DNA of 64,000 nt from an uncultured Lentisphaerota bacterium (GTDB taxonomy: Bacteria > Verrucomicrobiota > Kiritimatiellia > CAIQIC01): assembly GCA_903912445.1 (NCBI GenBank), contig CAIWHP010000094.1:1-64000 (forward strand), written 5' to 3'. A program made the position numbers and the translations under genes. Positions 10,100 through 19,944 of this stretch are shown in pieces; within the stretch, counting starts at the first letter, position 1; every line of letters starts with the position of its first letter. The notes beneath the pieces are model-generated. The model was not told where the DNA came from. It ran no database searches and was given only the letters and a program-made list of their open reading frames with translations.

Positions 10100-10110
10100 A
10101 GCCATAGTTG

Positions 10111-10158
10111 TTTCCAAGGTCTGGAAAAAGACCGGTACCGCTTTCCAAGCCTTGGAAA
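10111..10158. repeat. Palindrome cluster A1: two 17-bp copies
   Basis: Copies TTTCCAAGGTCTGGAAA (10111-10127) and TTTCCAAGCCTTGGAAA (10142-10158) start 31 bp apart. They sit between two convergent genes and could act on both. Same family as clusters near 27.3, 32.5, 36.6, 44.7, 50.9 and 58.3 kb. Confidence 0.9.
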
Positions 10159-10170
10159 ACCGCGGCCGTT

Positions 10171-12846
10171 TTACTGCGCCAGGCGCGCGGTTTCGCTGGT
10201 GGTCTTGGCGCCGGCAGGGCTGAGGCCTTCGATCTTGAAGGACAATTCCGTCGCGGCGTCGGGCACGGGGACGCTGAACTCGAACGGGAACGCCTTGTCG
10301 GTCACGCTCTGCCAGGCGCCGCCCGTGGAATAGTGCAGCGTGGCCTGCTTGAGCTCGCGCTCCTGCAGGTAGACGTAGGCCCAGCGGTGGCCGGCTCCGA
10401 GGTTGAGCACCATGGCGTGCGCGCCGCAGTACTCCAGCGTGACGAAATCCTGCTTCCACGGCTGCAGCGCCTGCGCGAGCCGGAACTTGGGCGCGACCGT
10501 GACGCCCTCGAGGACATGCGGTGTGAGGCCGTTCGGCGCAATCGTGACGGTGAATTTCCGCGGCTCGATGACGCCGGCGAGCGCGACGGTGCAGTGGGCG
10601 GTGACGGGCTTCGCGGACTCGTTCATCAGCGCGAAGCAGAGCTTGCCGTTGCCGCGCGCGGCGAGGTAGTTGACCTCGGGACTGTCGCAGGTGAGCAGGC
10701 CCTTGGGCATCCAGAGCCAGACATCCTTCTCGCCGTAGAACGTGCCGGGCCGATCGCCGTAGATGCGCCCCTGCAGATAGGCGTAGCCCTCGGTGAAGTG
10801 CGAGGGGAAGCTGATCGCACCCTTGGAGCGGTAGCCGGCGTCGGCGACGAGGTAGTCCACGAGCAGCGCAACCTGCGGCCAGATGTGGTTGTAGTGGAGC
10901 GACGAGGTGGAATTGATCTGGTCGGTGGGCCGCTCGGCGAAAGTGGGTTTTTCGTAGACGGTGGTACGCGCGGTGTTCATGTGGTAGCCGGGGAAGCTGG
11001 TGTAGCGGCCGATGATCGCGCTGCGGGCGATGTCGTGGAGGAACGCGTCGCCGGTCAGCTCGGCCAGGCGGAGCATGTAGGGCGCGTGCGTCGCCAGGAA
11101 GACGCCGCGGTGGCCCTTGCTCGTGCCGGAGGATTCGCACGTCAGGCCGATTTCGGAGACGCGCCACGCCGGGACGCGCTCCTCGGGCAGGTCAATGTGC
11201 GGGAGCTTCTCGCTCTTGCGGTAAATCGGCGCCTGCCCGCCCTCGTTGACGAGCACATCGCCGTCCGGGATCACCGGGCACATCCAGACGAACTCGGCGA
11301 AGCGGCGCGCGCCCTCGCGCGAGGCGTCGAGAAAGCGGCGCTCACCGGTGGCGGCATAGAGCTCGAACAGCTCCATCCAGTTCGGCGCGTAGCTGGTCCA
11401 GAAAAACATGCCGCGGCCGTACTTGTCGCGGAACTTGGTCTGCGGCGTTGCGATGCGCTCGCGCAGATAGGTGTCGGCGCCGGCCACGGCCAGCTTCAAC
11501 CACTTGGCATCGCCGCTGGCGCGGTAGAGCGCGAGCGCGCTCTGCCAGATATTGCCGGGCACCACGTCGTTGAGGTTGAGCGTGCGCGTCTTGCCGTACA
11601 GATCCTCGGTCATCTTGAGCAGGCAGCCCTGGTGCGTCAGCTCATACCAGACCGCCATTTCGGAGAGTGGCGCGCTGGGCCCCAGCAGCCTGCAGGAGGC
11701 GCCCTGGCCTTTGATGTTCGGATCGGTGGTAAACAGGAATTTTTCGCGGCTCAAGAGCGACTCGAAGATGGGCTGGGCGCGGCGCGCAAAGATCTGCTCG
11801 TCATCGGTGACGAGCGCGACGCCGAGCGGGTGCAGCGCCGAGACGTTCTTCACGGAGCCGGGCACATCGGTGTCGTAGGAGCAGCCGCGCAGGTCGTCGT
11901 TGAAGCGCGCCCACGGGCCCATCGCGTACTCAATCATCCGCTCGAGCGTGCGGTTGAGCGAGCCGAGCCCGTTGTTGAAGCGGTAGTCGTGGAATTGGAA
12001 CAGGCCGCGCGCGATCGATTCATAGGCGTCGGTGATCTTCCCGCGCCGCGTCACGAGGCGCAGCTTGAAGGTGAACGGCACGCCGGCCTTCATCTGCGAG
12101 CCGACGCCACCGGGGATCGGCGCGAAGAGCGTCGGCTGCGCCTGGCCCGCCGGGTTGCGGACCGCGACGCCGAACCGCGAGTTGTATTGCGTTGGCATCG
12201 GCATGAACGGCAGCTCGGTGGGATCGGCCATCACGCCGCGAACCACGCCGCCTTGCGCGACGAGCGTGCCCGGCAACGTGCAGCGGCTCGCTTCCGTGAG
12301 ATAGGGGAACAACGGGAACCGTTTTTCCTGCCAGACCAGCGGCTGCCACATCTCGTCCATCGCCGCCGGATCTACCTCCGGCGCGCCGACGTAGCCGATA
12401 GAATACCAACCATCTTTTTTCGGCGTGAACGTGAAGGTCAGCAGCGGGTCGTCGCCCGGCGCGAGCGTCGCCTGCAACGTGAAACGCGGATGGTCCGGGA
12501 ACTTCCAGTCCGCGGAGCCGTTCACCGCCTCGAGCGCGCCGGACTGGAAGACATCGAACGTCCGCCCCTCGTCCTTGGCGAGATCGGCGGCGGGATCGAA
12601 GCCATCGGCGACGTGTTCCTTCTTGGCGGCCTGCTTCGCCACCTTCTTCACCGGCTTGGTCTGCCACGTCAGCACATTGTAATGTTCGCGCGCGCCGGGG
12701 CCGAGGTCGGCCCAGCGATATTTCGGCGCGGGATCGTTGGTCGCGGTCAGCACGACGAAGCGTGGCTGGAAAACAACCTCCGCAGCAAAGCCGGAGGGCA
12801 CACTGCCCAACATCACCAACAACAAGCCGACGATTTTCTGTTTCAT
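10171..12846 (-). CDS. Large exported protein of unknown function
   Basis: 891 residues with a clear signal peptide (IVGLLLVMLGSVPSGFAA). The middle (about 290-650) is rich in alternating helices of the (alpha/alpha) toroid kind seen in heparinase and glycosidase superfamilies (MIEYAMGPWARFNDDLRG, YAPNWMELFELYAATGE, HAPYMLRLAELTGDAFL, SSLHYNHIWPQVALLVDYL). It is flanked by predicted beta-sandwich regions. No catalytic motif is certain. Its place among glycosidases suggests a polysaccharide lyase or hydrolase, but that is inference only. It ends 12 bp from palindrome cluster A1. Confidence 0.6.
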   Translation of the reverse strand: MKQKIVGLLLVMLGSVPSGFAAEVVFQPRFVVLTATNDPAPKYRWADLGPGAREHYNVLTWQTKPVKKVAKQAAKKEHVADGFDPAADLAKDEGRTFDVFQSGALEAVNGSADWKFPDHPRFTLQATLAPGDDPLLTFTFTPKKDGWYSIGYVGAPEVDPAAMDEMWQPLVWQEKRFPLFPYLTEASRCTLPGTLVAQGGVVRGVMADPTELPFMPMPTQYNSRFGVAVRNPAGQAQPTLFAPIPGGVGSQMKAGVPFTFKLRLVTRRGKITDAYESIARGLFQFHDYRFNNGLGSLNRTLERMIEYAMGPWARFNDDLRGCSYDTDVPGSVKNVSALHPLGVALVTDDEQIFARRAQPIFESLLSREKFLFTTDPNIKGQGASCRLLGPSAPLSEMAVWYELTHQGCLLKMTEDLYGKTRTLNLNDVVPGNIWQSALALYRASGDAKWLKLAVAGADTYLRERIATPQTKFRDKYGRGMFFWTSYAPNWMELFELYAATGERRFLDASREGARRFAEFVWMCPVIPDGDVLVNEGGQAPIYRKSEKLPHIDLPEERVPAWRVSEIGLTCESSGTSKGHRGVFLATHAPYMLRLAELTGDAFLHDIARSAIIGRYTSFPGYHMNTARTTVYEKPTFAERPTDQINSTSSLHYNHIWPQVALLVDYLVADAGYRSKGAISFPSHFTEGYAYLQGRIYGDRPGTFYGEKDVWLWMPKGLLTCDSPEVNYLAARGNGKLCFALMNESAKPVTAHCTVALAGVIEPRKFTVTIAPNGLTPHVLEGVTVAPKFRLAQALQPWKQDFVTLEYCGAHAMVLNLGAGHRWAYVYLQERELKQATLHYSTGGAWQSVTDKAFPFEFSVPVPDAATELSFKIEGLSPAGAKTTSETARLAQ

Positions 12847-12959
12847 GTATCGTTCCCCTTGCGTTCAACTTTTTCCGGCCGCGTACACAACGCAAACCCC
12901 CGGACAGTATTGCCTGCCCCTGCGGCTCGCAGCAGGCCGGCAAGGCGCAAAGAGCTTGC

Positions 12960-14864
12960 TCATTTCAGCTTGAACATGGCGACGAACCCTCCGCCGGAGA
13001 GCAGGTTGAAGTTCAAAGTTGATGCTGAAGTCACCTGCTCGTGCCTGCCGATGATGGCCAGCGGTGACTCCTCGCCATCGATGAGCAGCGTGGCCGCCCA
13101 CTTGGAGCCGGAAAGGAAAGACAGCTGCAACTGGTATTTCCGGGCAGCGCCGCCGTTCACGGCCGCCACGAACCAACAGTCGCCGCGCCGCCGCGCCAGG
13201 ACAGCCAGCTCGCCGATTTTGCTGCCGGGCAGGACGCGCGTCTCGTCCCAGACCGTCGGCAGCGCCTTGAGCAACACGGGCACCTCGGCGACGGGATGCT
13301 GCAGCACATTGCCGGGAATCTCGTTGAGCACCTGCAACGGCGAGGTGGTCACCACGGCGGTCGCGAGCTGGTGCGCGATGGTCGTCCCGCCCAGATGGCC
13401 GGGCTGGAACGTCACGGGCGTGTAATCGCCATGCCCTACAACATACCGGGTGAAGGGCAGCGCCGCGTTGTGGCTTGGCGGCAGCGGCCCCTCGCTCATG
13501 AAATTCAGCTCAAGCCCGCGCACGCCTTCGCGGGTCAGCTCGTTGGGATAGGTCCGGGATTCGCCGGTGGGCTTGGGGCAGCCATGCAAATCCACCAGCA
13601 GTTTACGCCTGGCGGCTTCGCCGAACAGGGCCTCCTCGCCCCGCCGCGTCACGAGATCTTCGGAGTTGAAAAAATCCACCTTGATGCCGGCGGCGCCCGC
13701 CGCTTTGACCTGGTCCAGCCACGCACGGAGCTGCGCATAATCTCCCGTGACGTCCTTCAGTTCGGCCCAAGGCTTCCAGACGAGCACGGCGATTTTCTTT
13801 TTCGCCGCGTACTGGCACAGCCCGGCCAGATCCTTAAACGGATTCTTCCAGTCCTTTTCCCAGCCGTCATCGACCAGCGTGTAGGGGTAACCCAGGTCGG
13901 CGGCGCGGTCCACAAAGCGGCGCTGGTCGGACGGCGTGCCGACGCCCTGCAATTGCCAGCGCCAGACGCACCAGCCCGGGCGAATCCAGGAGGTATCGGC
14001 AAAAAGTTTCGCATCCGGCGGCGGGGCGAGATTCGGGACCACGGTCTGGTTCACCAGTTCGTTCAGGTCCTGCGCCAGAATCACCACACGCCACGGCGTC
14101 ACGATTTCGCCCTGAAGCTCAAAGCCCTTCGCGCCCTCGGTGAAGTCGGCCTGAAACCGGCGCTGGCCGAGGGCGCGCAAGCGCATGCCGCTGTAATTGA
14201 ACACCGCCGCTTCGCTGATGACGGCATAGCCGCCCGCCGGCAATTCCGCGACCAGCGGCGGGCCCTGTATGGGGCCTTGCTTCGAGATGGCCGGCATTTC
14301 ATCGATGCCGGCCGCCATCCATTCGCCGGCGTAGCTTTTGAGCTTCCAGGCGTTCTTGCGTTCGCCAAACCAGATGCGGCTGCCGGCCGGCAGCGTCCAA
14401 CTCGAGGCTTCGCCAAGCACCTTGCGCACACCCTCGCCGGGCATCCGATACCGCCAGCCCATCCCGTCATCAAAGACCCGCACTTCCAAAACGAAGCGCG
14501 TCCCGGTAGCAACCCGGACCACCGGAATTTCCGCCGAGCAAAAATGATTCGTGGCCACGGCGTGCGCACCGCGCAGCGGATAGGTTTCGTTCGTCTCGCC
14601 GCGCCGTGGCTTTTCCAGGCGTACGCCCGCGCCCAAATCCACTCCGTCCAGCGTGATTCCCAGCGGCGAGGGTTCAATGGCCACCACTCCGCCGCGCTGG
14701 ACGGAATAGGTCAGGCGTCCGGCGTCATCCGCCCAGAAGCTGGCTTGCACCACGCCCGCCGGACCGGCCACCTCCAGTTTCTCCGTGGTGCCCGCGGCGT
14801 TTGTCGCCGGCGCCGCGGCGGCGGCCAGCAGCAGGGCGATGAGGAAAGCGGTGGTTTGTTTCAT
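12960..14864 (-). CDS. GH97 glycosidase, probably retaining alpha-galactosidase type
   Basis: 634 residues from ATG 14864, which begins a signal peptide (TTAFLIALLLAAAAAPATNAA); the frame upstream is a shadow of the GH95 gene. GH97 hallmarks: N-terminal beta-sandwich with GMGWRYRMPGEG, then a barrel with YTLVDDGWEKDW, VLVWKPW, and GIKVDFFNSED. In GH97 an Asp at the KVDFF position (here Asp397) is the nucleophile of retaining members, while inverting SusB-type enzymes lack it; that points to alpha-galactosidase-like activity. It lies 23 bp downstream of the GH95 gene on the same strand, so they likely form one operon. Confidence 0.85.
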   Translation of the reverse strand: MKQTTAFLIALLLAAAAAPATNAAGTTEKLEVAGPAGVVQASFWADDAGRLTYSVQRGGVVAIEPSPLGITLDGVDLGAGVRLEKPRRGETNETYPLRGAHAVATNHFCSAEIPVVRVATGTRFVLEVRVFDDGMGWRYRMPGEGVRKVLGEASSWTLPAGSRIWFGERKNAWKLKSYAGEWMAAGIDEMPAISKQGPIQGPPLVAELPAGGYAVISEAAVFNYSGMRLRALGQRRFQADFTEGAKGFELQGEIVTPWRVVILAQDLNELVNQTVVPNLAPPPDAKLFADTSWIRPGWCVWRWQLQGVGTPSDQRRFVDRAADLGYPYTLVDDGWEKDWKNPFKDLAGLCQYAAKKKIAVLVWKPWAELKDVTGDYAQLRAWLDQVKAAGAAGIKVDFFNSEDLVTRRGEEALFGEAARRKLLVDLHGCPKPTGESRTYPNELTREGVRGLELNFMSEGPLPPSHNAALPFTRYVVGHGDYTPVTFQPGHLGGTTIAHQLATAVVTTSPLQVLNEIPGNVLQHPVAEVPVLLKALPTVWDETRVLPGSKIGELAVLARRRGDCWFVAAVNGGAARKYQLQLSFLSGSKWAATLLIDGEESPLAIIGRHEQVTSASTLNFNLLSGGGFVAMFKLK

Positions 14865-14887
14865 GGCGTGTCTTTCGTTTGGCGCGT

Positions 14888-17173
14888 TTACTTTTTTTCC
14901 GAGCGGACTGTCTTCACCTCTCCGTTGACACGAACCTGCACGTCCCGTGGTTCCGGAGAAGTGATGCGATAATGGGAAACGACGCCGTTTTTCCATTTTA
15001 TATCCACGACAAAATTGCCGCGGGCGCGCAGGCCGGTGACGCTGCCGTTGGCCCATGGTTTGGGCAGGGCGGGCAACAGTTGGATTTCCCCGGCATGGCT
15101 TTGCAGCAACATTTCGGCGATCGCAGCGGTGGTGCCGAAATTCCCGTCGATCTGAAAAACACCCTTCACTCCCGACGGACATTTGTCCATGAGGTTGGGA
15201 AAGGTGATCTCCCTGACTAATTTCTCGATGGTCTGTCCGGTCCTTTCGGCGTCGCCCAGGCGTGCCCAGAGGTTCGCACTCCAAGCCAGGCTCCAGCCCG
15301 TGTTGCCGCTGTCCGCCGCCTTGCCACTTCCCCGCACACCCCCATGTTGCAGGCGGCTTTCCAGCGCTTGGCGGGCGGCCGCCGCCAGTTCGGGCGTGCC
15401 GCGCGGCGTAATCTGCCCGCCGGGATAAACCGCGTAGAGATGCGACAGGTGCCGGTGACCAGGTTCCCGCTCGGGCCGTTCGGTGGACCACTCCAGCAGC
15501 CGGCCATCGCTGCCGATCTGCGGCCCAGCCAGTTGCGCCCGCGCCTTTCTGATGTTGCCTATAAATTCATCGTTGATTCCCAGCACTGCTCCGGCCGCCA
15601 GACAGTTGTCGAAGAGTTCGGCGGCAATCTGCTGATCCATGGCGGGCCCCATGTCCAGCTCGGCAAAGCTTTTTTCGCCGGTAAGAAAGGTGTTTTCGGG
15701 AGAGATGGAGGGACCGCTCACCAGTTTTCCCGTCACCGGATTCGGCGTCAGCCAGCCGAGGAAAAATTCAGCAGCCTCTTTCATGATCGGGTAGGCCTTG
15801 TTCTGGAGGAAAGCCCGATCCTGCGTAAACAGGTAGTGATCCCACAGGTGCTGGCAGCACCACCCCGCCGCGGGCGGCCAGATGTTCAGCCCGTTGGCCG
15901 GCGTACTGAACAGCCACGCCGTCGTCCGGTGTGCAAACACAAAACCCCGGCCCCCGTAAACATCCTTTGCCGTCTTGCGGCCGTTGACCCGCAACGCGTC
16001 CACCAGATCGAAAAACGGCTCGTGGCACTCGCCCAGGTTGGCCGTCTCCGCCGGCCAGTAATTCATCTGCACGTTGATGTCGAAGTGCCAGCCGCAAAAC
16101 CACGGCGGAGCGAGCTTGTCGTTCCAGAGACCTTGCAGGTTGGCGGGCAGGTTGCCGGGACGTGAAGAACTGATCAGCAAATAGCGGCCGTACTGGAAAT
16201 AAAGCGCGACCAACGCAGAGTCCGGTGTTCCTTGCCGGAGAAGTTGCAGCCGTTCGTCCGTCGGCCGCTCCGGTGCCGCGCCCAGATCGAGCGTGACGCG
16301 TCGGAACAGGCGCTGATGCTCCTTGATGTGCGCCTCGCGCAGTTCTGCATACGGCCGCGCGGCCGCCGCCAGTTGCCGCGCGCACTGCGCCTCGTAGTCA
16401 CCCGGGCGATAGTCCGAGGCCGCATTCACCAGCAGCGTCACGGCGTCTGCCTGTTCCACCCGCAGTACGCCGCCCTGCGAAGCGACGCGACCGCCTTCGG
16501 GCAGCGCCTCAAGGCGGCCGATGAAGCAGGTCCCAGCTGTCGGTTTGCCCCGGTCGCATTGCCCACGGAGTACGAGGCCGCGGGATCCCTGCGAGGCGCT
16601 TTCCGCATCGGCCTCGCGCCGCAGTTGCGCCTTGAAAGTCAGCCGCCCCGGTTTGTCGCAGGTGAGCCGGACCATCAGCACCTGGTCCGGGACACTGGAG
16701 AAAACCTCCCGCGTATAAAGCGCATCGCCGGCGCGGAACGAAACGCGCGCCACGGCCGTATCGAGATCCACTTCCCGCCGATAGTCTGTCGGTTTTTCAA
16801 GGCCCTCAAAGGCAAGGATCAAATCCCCGAGCGGCTGATAGCAGCCCAGCGGCCGTTCGCCGAGGACCTCCTTTTTGACCAGCGCCTGGGCTGCTTTGTG
16901 CTGCCCGTCATAGATCATTTTTCTGATCTCGGGGAAAAACTTGTAGGCGCCAACCCGGTCGTAGTCTTTACGATTCCCGGACCAGATGTTCCCTTCGTTG
17001 AGCTGGAGCCGCTCTTCCTGCACGCCCCCGAAAACCATCGCGCCCAGCCGCCCGTTGCCAACGGGCAAGGCCTCTTCCCAGCTTGACGCGGGCTGGCGAT
17101 ACCAGAGCTTGAGATCCGGCCCTGCGGCCACCGCGGACGCGGTCAGCAGGAGGCTGCACAGCATCATGTTCAT
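14888..17173 (-). CDS. GH95 alpha-L-fucosidase-like enzyme, exported
   Basis: 761 residues from ATG 17173 with a short signal peptide (residues 1-17). All GH95 landmarks are present: LPVGNGRLGAMVFGG and LQLNEGNIWSG at the N-terminal sandwich, DINVQMNYWPAE (365-376), SPENTF with Glu493 in the position of the general acid, and FQIDGNFG with Asp676, which with nearby Asn residues positions the catalytic water in the family. GH95 enzymes invert and remove alpha-1,2-L-fucose, with some members acting on L-galactose. It is divergent from the deacetylase-like gene at 17288 and lies upstream of GH97. Confidence 0.88.
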   Translation of the reverse strand: MNMMLCSLLLTASAVAAGPDLKLWYRQPASSWEEALPVGNGRLGAMVFGGVQEERLQLNEGNIWSGNRKDYDRVGAYKFFPEIRKMIYDGQHKAAQALVKKEVLGERPLGCYQPLGDLILAFEGLEKPTDYRREVDLDTAVARVSFRAGDALYTREVFSSVPDQVLMVRLTCDKPGRLTFKAQLRREADAESASQGSRGLVLRGQCDRGKPTAGTCFIGRLEALPEGGRVASQGGVLRVEQADAVTLLVNAASDYRPGDYEAQCARQLAAAARPYAELREAHIKEHQRLFRRVTLDLGAAPERPTDERLQLLRQGTPDSALVALYFQYGRYLLISSSRPGNLPANLQGLWNDKLAPPWFCGWHFDINVQMNYWPAETANLGECHEPFFDLVDALRVNGRKTAKDVYGGRGFVFAHRTTAWLFSTPANGLNIWPPAAGWCCQHLWDHYLFTQDRAFLQNKAYPIMKEAAEFFLGWLTPNPVTGKLVSGPSISPENTFLTGEKSFAELDMGPAMDQQIAAELFDNCLAAGAVLGINDEFIGNIRKARAQLAGPQIGSDGRLLEWSTERPEREPGHRHLSHLYAVYPGGQITPRGTPELAAAARQALESRLQHGGVRGSGKAADSGNTGWSLAWSANLWARLGDAERTGQTIEKLVREITFPNLMDKCPSGVKGVFQIDGNFGTTAAIAEMLLQSHAGEIQLLPALPKPWANGSVTGLRARGNFVVDIKWKNGVVSHYRITSPEPRDVQVRVNGEVKTVRSEKK

Positions 17174-17287
17174 GGCAGCCAGCCTACCCGACACCGGCCG
17201 AATTGTGTAGGCAATCCTGCGGTTTTGTTTTAGAAGTCGCGGTGTGTTGGCGGCCAAAATTGGGCCGCTGCACACCCTGGAGAGGCG

Positions 17288-18070
17288 ATGAAGAACCGTA
17301 TGCCGTTCGTGCTCGGTCTTGTGGCGGCGACGCTGTGCTCCGGCATGGCCCTGGCCGCCGGGACCGCCAAGCCGCAGGTGATCATCCTCAAGCTCGACGA
17401 CGTGCGGCAGGTGCAGAACGGCAGCGTCCACCCGAGCTGGCTGCGCACGCTGGCCTATGTGGAGACGAACAAGCTGAAGGCGTCGTTCGGCATCATCTGC
17501 GCCTCGCTGGAGCAGGACAACCCGGCCTACTTCGACTGGATCAAGGCGCAGCAGCAGAAGGGCTGCATCGAGTTCTGGCTGCACGGCTACCGCGAGCGGA
17601 AGACCGGGGACAAGACCGGCGAATACGAGCAGGGCAGCTTCGAGGAGCAGCAGGCCGCCCTCGAAAAATGCGAACGGCTCGCCAAGGAAAAGCTCGGCTT
17701 CCCCTTGACCGCCTTCGGCCCGCACTGGAGCGACACCACCGACGCGACCGACCGCGCACTCGACGCCGTCCCGGAGATCAAAATCTGGCTCTACGGCCCC
17801 AAGCCGCCGAAACATTTCAGCCGCCTGAGTCTCGAGCGTGTGATGGCGCTGGAGAATCCGACCTTCGTGCCGGACTTCGCCAAATTCAAAGCCACCTATG
17901 CACACAGCGGCGCGCAGCAGCCCTTCCTCGTCCTCCAAGGCCATCCGCCCAACTGGACCGAGGAGCGCTGGCAGGGCTTCTACCAGATCGTCGAGTTTCT
18001 CCGCGCGCAGCACTGCGTTTTCATGACGCCCACGGAATACATGAACAGCCTCGCCCCGGCCCAAAAATGA
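17288..18070 (+). CDS. Exported polysaccharide-deacetylase-like (NodB-fold) protein
   Basis: 260 residues, with a good ribosome site (GGAGAGG) just upstream and a signal peptide ending near ALAAG. The start of the mature protein, VIILKLDDVRQ, has the paired Asp of NodB-type deacetylase barrels, and EFWLHGY supplies a metal-ligand His candidate; a second His of the usual HxxxH pair is not obvious. The family removes N- or O-acetyl groups from polysaccharides with a divalent metal. It overlaps the sialidase-like gene by ATGA, so it heads a four-gene coupled operon running to 22.4 kb. The deacetylase role is inferred from fold only. Confidence 0.65.
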   Translation: MKNRMPFVLGLVAATLCSGMALAAGTAKPQVIILKLDDVRQVQNGSVHPSWLRTLAYVETNKLKASFGIICASLEQDNPAYFDWIKAQQQKGCIEFWLHGYRERKTGDKTGEYEQGSFEEQQAALEKCERLAKEKLGFPLTAFGPHWSDTTDATDRALDAVPEIKIWLYGPKPPKHFSRLSLERVMALENPTFVPDFAKFKATYAHSGAQQPFLVLQGHPPNWTEERWQGFYQIVEFLRAQHCVFMTPTEYMNSLAPAQK

Positions 18071-19944
18071 AAAGGTGCATCAGTTTGCTTGCCGTCGTGG
18101 CGGCCGCGCAGCTCGCGGCGGCCGGGCCGGCGCCGCGCATCCGGCTGGAGGAATTCCGCATCGCTCCGATGGAAGTGCGCCTGGGCGAGTCGTTCACGAT
18201 CCGCGCGCAGGCCGTGGCCACCGGCACCCAGTTGGGCAGCTTCCTGCTGCGCACCGCCGGCGAGGTCAAAAAGGATGACGCCCCGCAGGGCTTCACGCTC
18301 CACGCCGGTGGGCTGGCCTATTTCCCCGACGAGGGGAAGCAGTTTCTCAAGGACAACGGCCCGCTCGACCGCGATCCGCGCGAGGGCGCGTTTGCCCTCG
18401 AGGTCAACACACGCGGGTGGCGGCAGGGCCGGCACGTCTTCGCGTTTTTCGCCAGCAACCGGCCCGCGCCCGGACCGTTCGCGGCCGCGCGGCGCGACTT
18501 TGCCGTCGTGGTCCAGGGCGAACGCGCCACCATCGAGGACCTGGGCGCAGCGGCGGAGGGAGCGAGCCGGGACGTCACCGCGTTCGCGGCGGAGCCGGCG
18601 TTGGTAGTGCCGGGGCAAAAGGTGGTGGTGCGCTTGACCTGGCGTGGCGCGGCGGTCAAGGGCGTGCAGCTCACCAATCCCTATTACATCGCGGCGACGG
18701 ATGCGCTGCCGGGCTTCCGCTTTGACGCGGTGCGGAAGAAATCCTTTTACGGAGCGGCGCAGGATGGCGTGATCGCGGACAACAGCCCCGCCGATGGCGA
18801 CCCAGCGCAGGGCAGCATCGCGCTGGACCTGGCCACCCAGGGCTGGCCGGCGGGCGTGCACCACCTGGTGCTTCATGTCATCGGCGCGGCCAACCGCGTG
18901 CTCGACTATCGCAACTTCGCCATCAAGGTGACCGGGCCGCGCGACCAGTTCCAGGTGGGCGTGGAGCCCTCGGAGGTCTTCAGCCCCGGCACGCACTTCG
19001 AACAATTCCTGCCGCTGCGCGAGGGTGTGCTGCTGTGTGCGGCCAAGTTATCCACCGACGGCGGACGGCAGTGGCAGGGGCCGACAGGCGGCTTTGGCGT
19101 GGGCGGCACGCAGCTCAAGAACGGCAACGCGATCGGCTTGGAATACCGTTGCCTTCCTCTGGAGGGCCGTGAGGGCTGGTATGGGGCCGTGCGCTTTTTC
19201 TCCACGGATGGCGGCAAGCACTTCACCAGGTCGCAGGCAGAGTTCCACGTGCCGGAGGCGAAGGCGGCGCAGGGACACGGACTGCACCGCGGACCGCTGT
19301 TCATGCGCTCGATCATCGAGCGCAAGGATGGTTCGCTGGTGGCCTTGATGGCGGGCTGGTTCAAGAGCGACACGGCGCTTTGTCCCTACGGCCGCGGCCG
19401 GCCTTACTCGCGCAGCTATGCGTGCGAGTCCACCGACGGCGGCCTGACGTGGCGCTACCTCACCACCATCGGCTACGCGCAGCTCGGCAGCGAAGGCTAC
19501 AACGAGGGCTCGATGCGGCGGCTGCCCCAAGGCGACTGGCTGGCCGTGTTGCGCACGGGCAATGCCTCGGACGTCAACTGCCACGACAACCCGATCATGT
19601 GGACCCGCAGCCGCGACGAGGGGCGCACCTGGTCGGAGCCGGCGCGCACCGGCGTACAGGGCGCATTCCCGAGCCTCGCCGTGCTGCCCGAGGGCGTGGT
19701 CGCGATGAGCTACGGCCGGCCCGGCGCGATGGTGGTGTTCAGCACCGACGGCGGGCAAACGTGGACCGACCCGACCTGCGTGGACGCCACGCCGTATTCC
19801 GGCTATACCTCCGTCGCCAGCCTTGGCGCGGATGAGCTGCTGGTCGGCTTCGGCGCCCAGCACCGGCTCGACCCGCAGACGGGCCAGCGCGAAGATCAGT
19901 TGCGTCTGGCGCGCGTGCACTATGTACGGAAGGCGAGGCCTTAA
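18067..19944 (+). CDS. Exported sialidase-like (BNR/Asp-box propeller) protein
   Basis: 625 residues from ATG 18067; the open frame upstream belongs to no gene. Signal peptide at the N-terminus, then about 280 residues of beta-sandwich-like sequence, then a six-bladed propeller with at least four Asp-box motifs: STDGGKHF, STDGGLTW, SRDEGRTW and STDGGQTW. Such propellers include GH33 sialidases and many related hydrolases with other substrates. A GH33 arginine triad cannot be assigned with confidence, so sialic acid is not proven. Overlaps the upstream gene by ATGA and the downstream oxidoreductase by TAATG. Confidence 0.7.
   Translation: MKRCISLLAVVAAAQLAAAGPAPRIRLEEFRIAPMEVRLGESFTIRAQAVATGTQLGSFLLRTAGEVKKDDAPQGFTLHAGGLAYFPDEGKQFLKDNGPLDRDPREGAFALEVNTRGWRQGRHVFAFFASNRPAPGPFAAARRDFAVVVQGERATIEDLGAAAEGASRDVTAFAAEPALVVPGQKVVVRLTWRGAAVKGVQLTNPYYIAATDALPGFRFDAVRKKSFYGAAQDGVIADNSPADGDPAQGSIALDLATQGWPAGVHHLVLHVIGAANRVLDYRNFAIKVTGPRDQFQVGVEPSEVFSPGTHFEQFLPLREGVLLCAAKLSTDGGRQWQGPTGGFGVGGTQLKNGNAIGLEYRCLPLEGREGWYGAVRFFSTDGGKHFTRSQAEFHVPEAKAAQGHGLHRGPLFMRSIIERKDGSLVALMAGWFKSDTALCPYGRGRPYSRSYACESTDGGLTWRYLTTIGYAQLGSEGYNEGSMRRLPQGDWLAVLRTGNASDVNCHDNPIMWTRSRDEGRTWSEPARTGVQGAFPSLAVLPEGVVAMSYGRPGAMVVFSTDGGQTWTDPTCVDATPYSGYTSVASLGADELLVGFGAQHRLDPQTGQREDQLRLARVHYVRKARP

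Noticed and set aside
10108-13425. 1105-codon plus-strand frame across two minus-strand genes
   Set aside because: It is antisense to the unknown exported protein and the GH97 gene, both of which have signal peptides and coherent domains. Its composition (Arg, Ala, Glu, His rich) is that of a GC-rich shadow frame.
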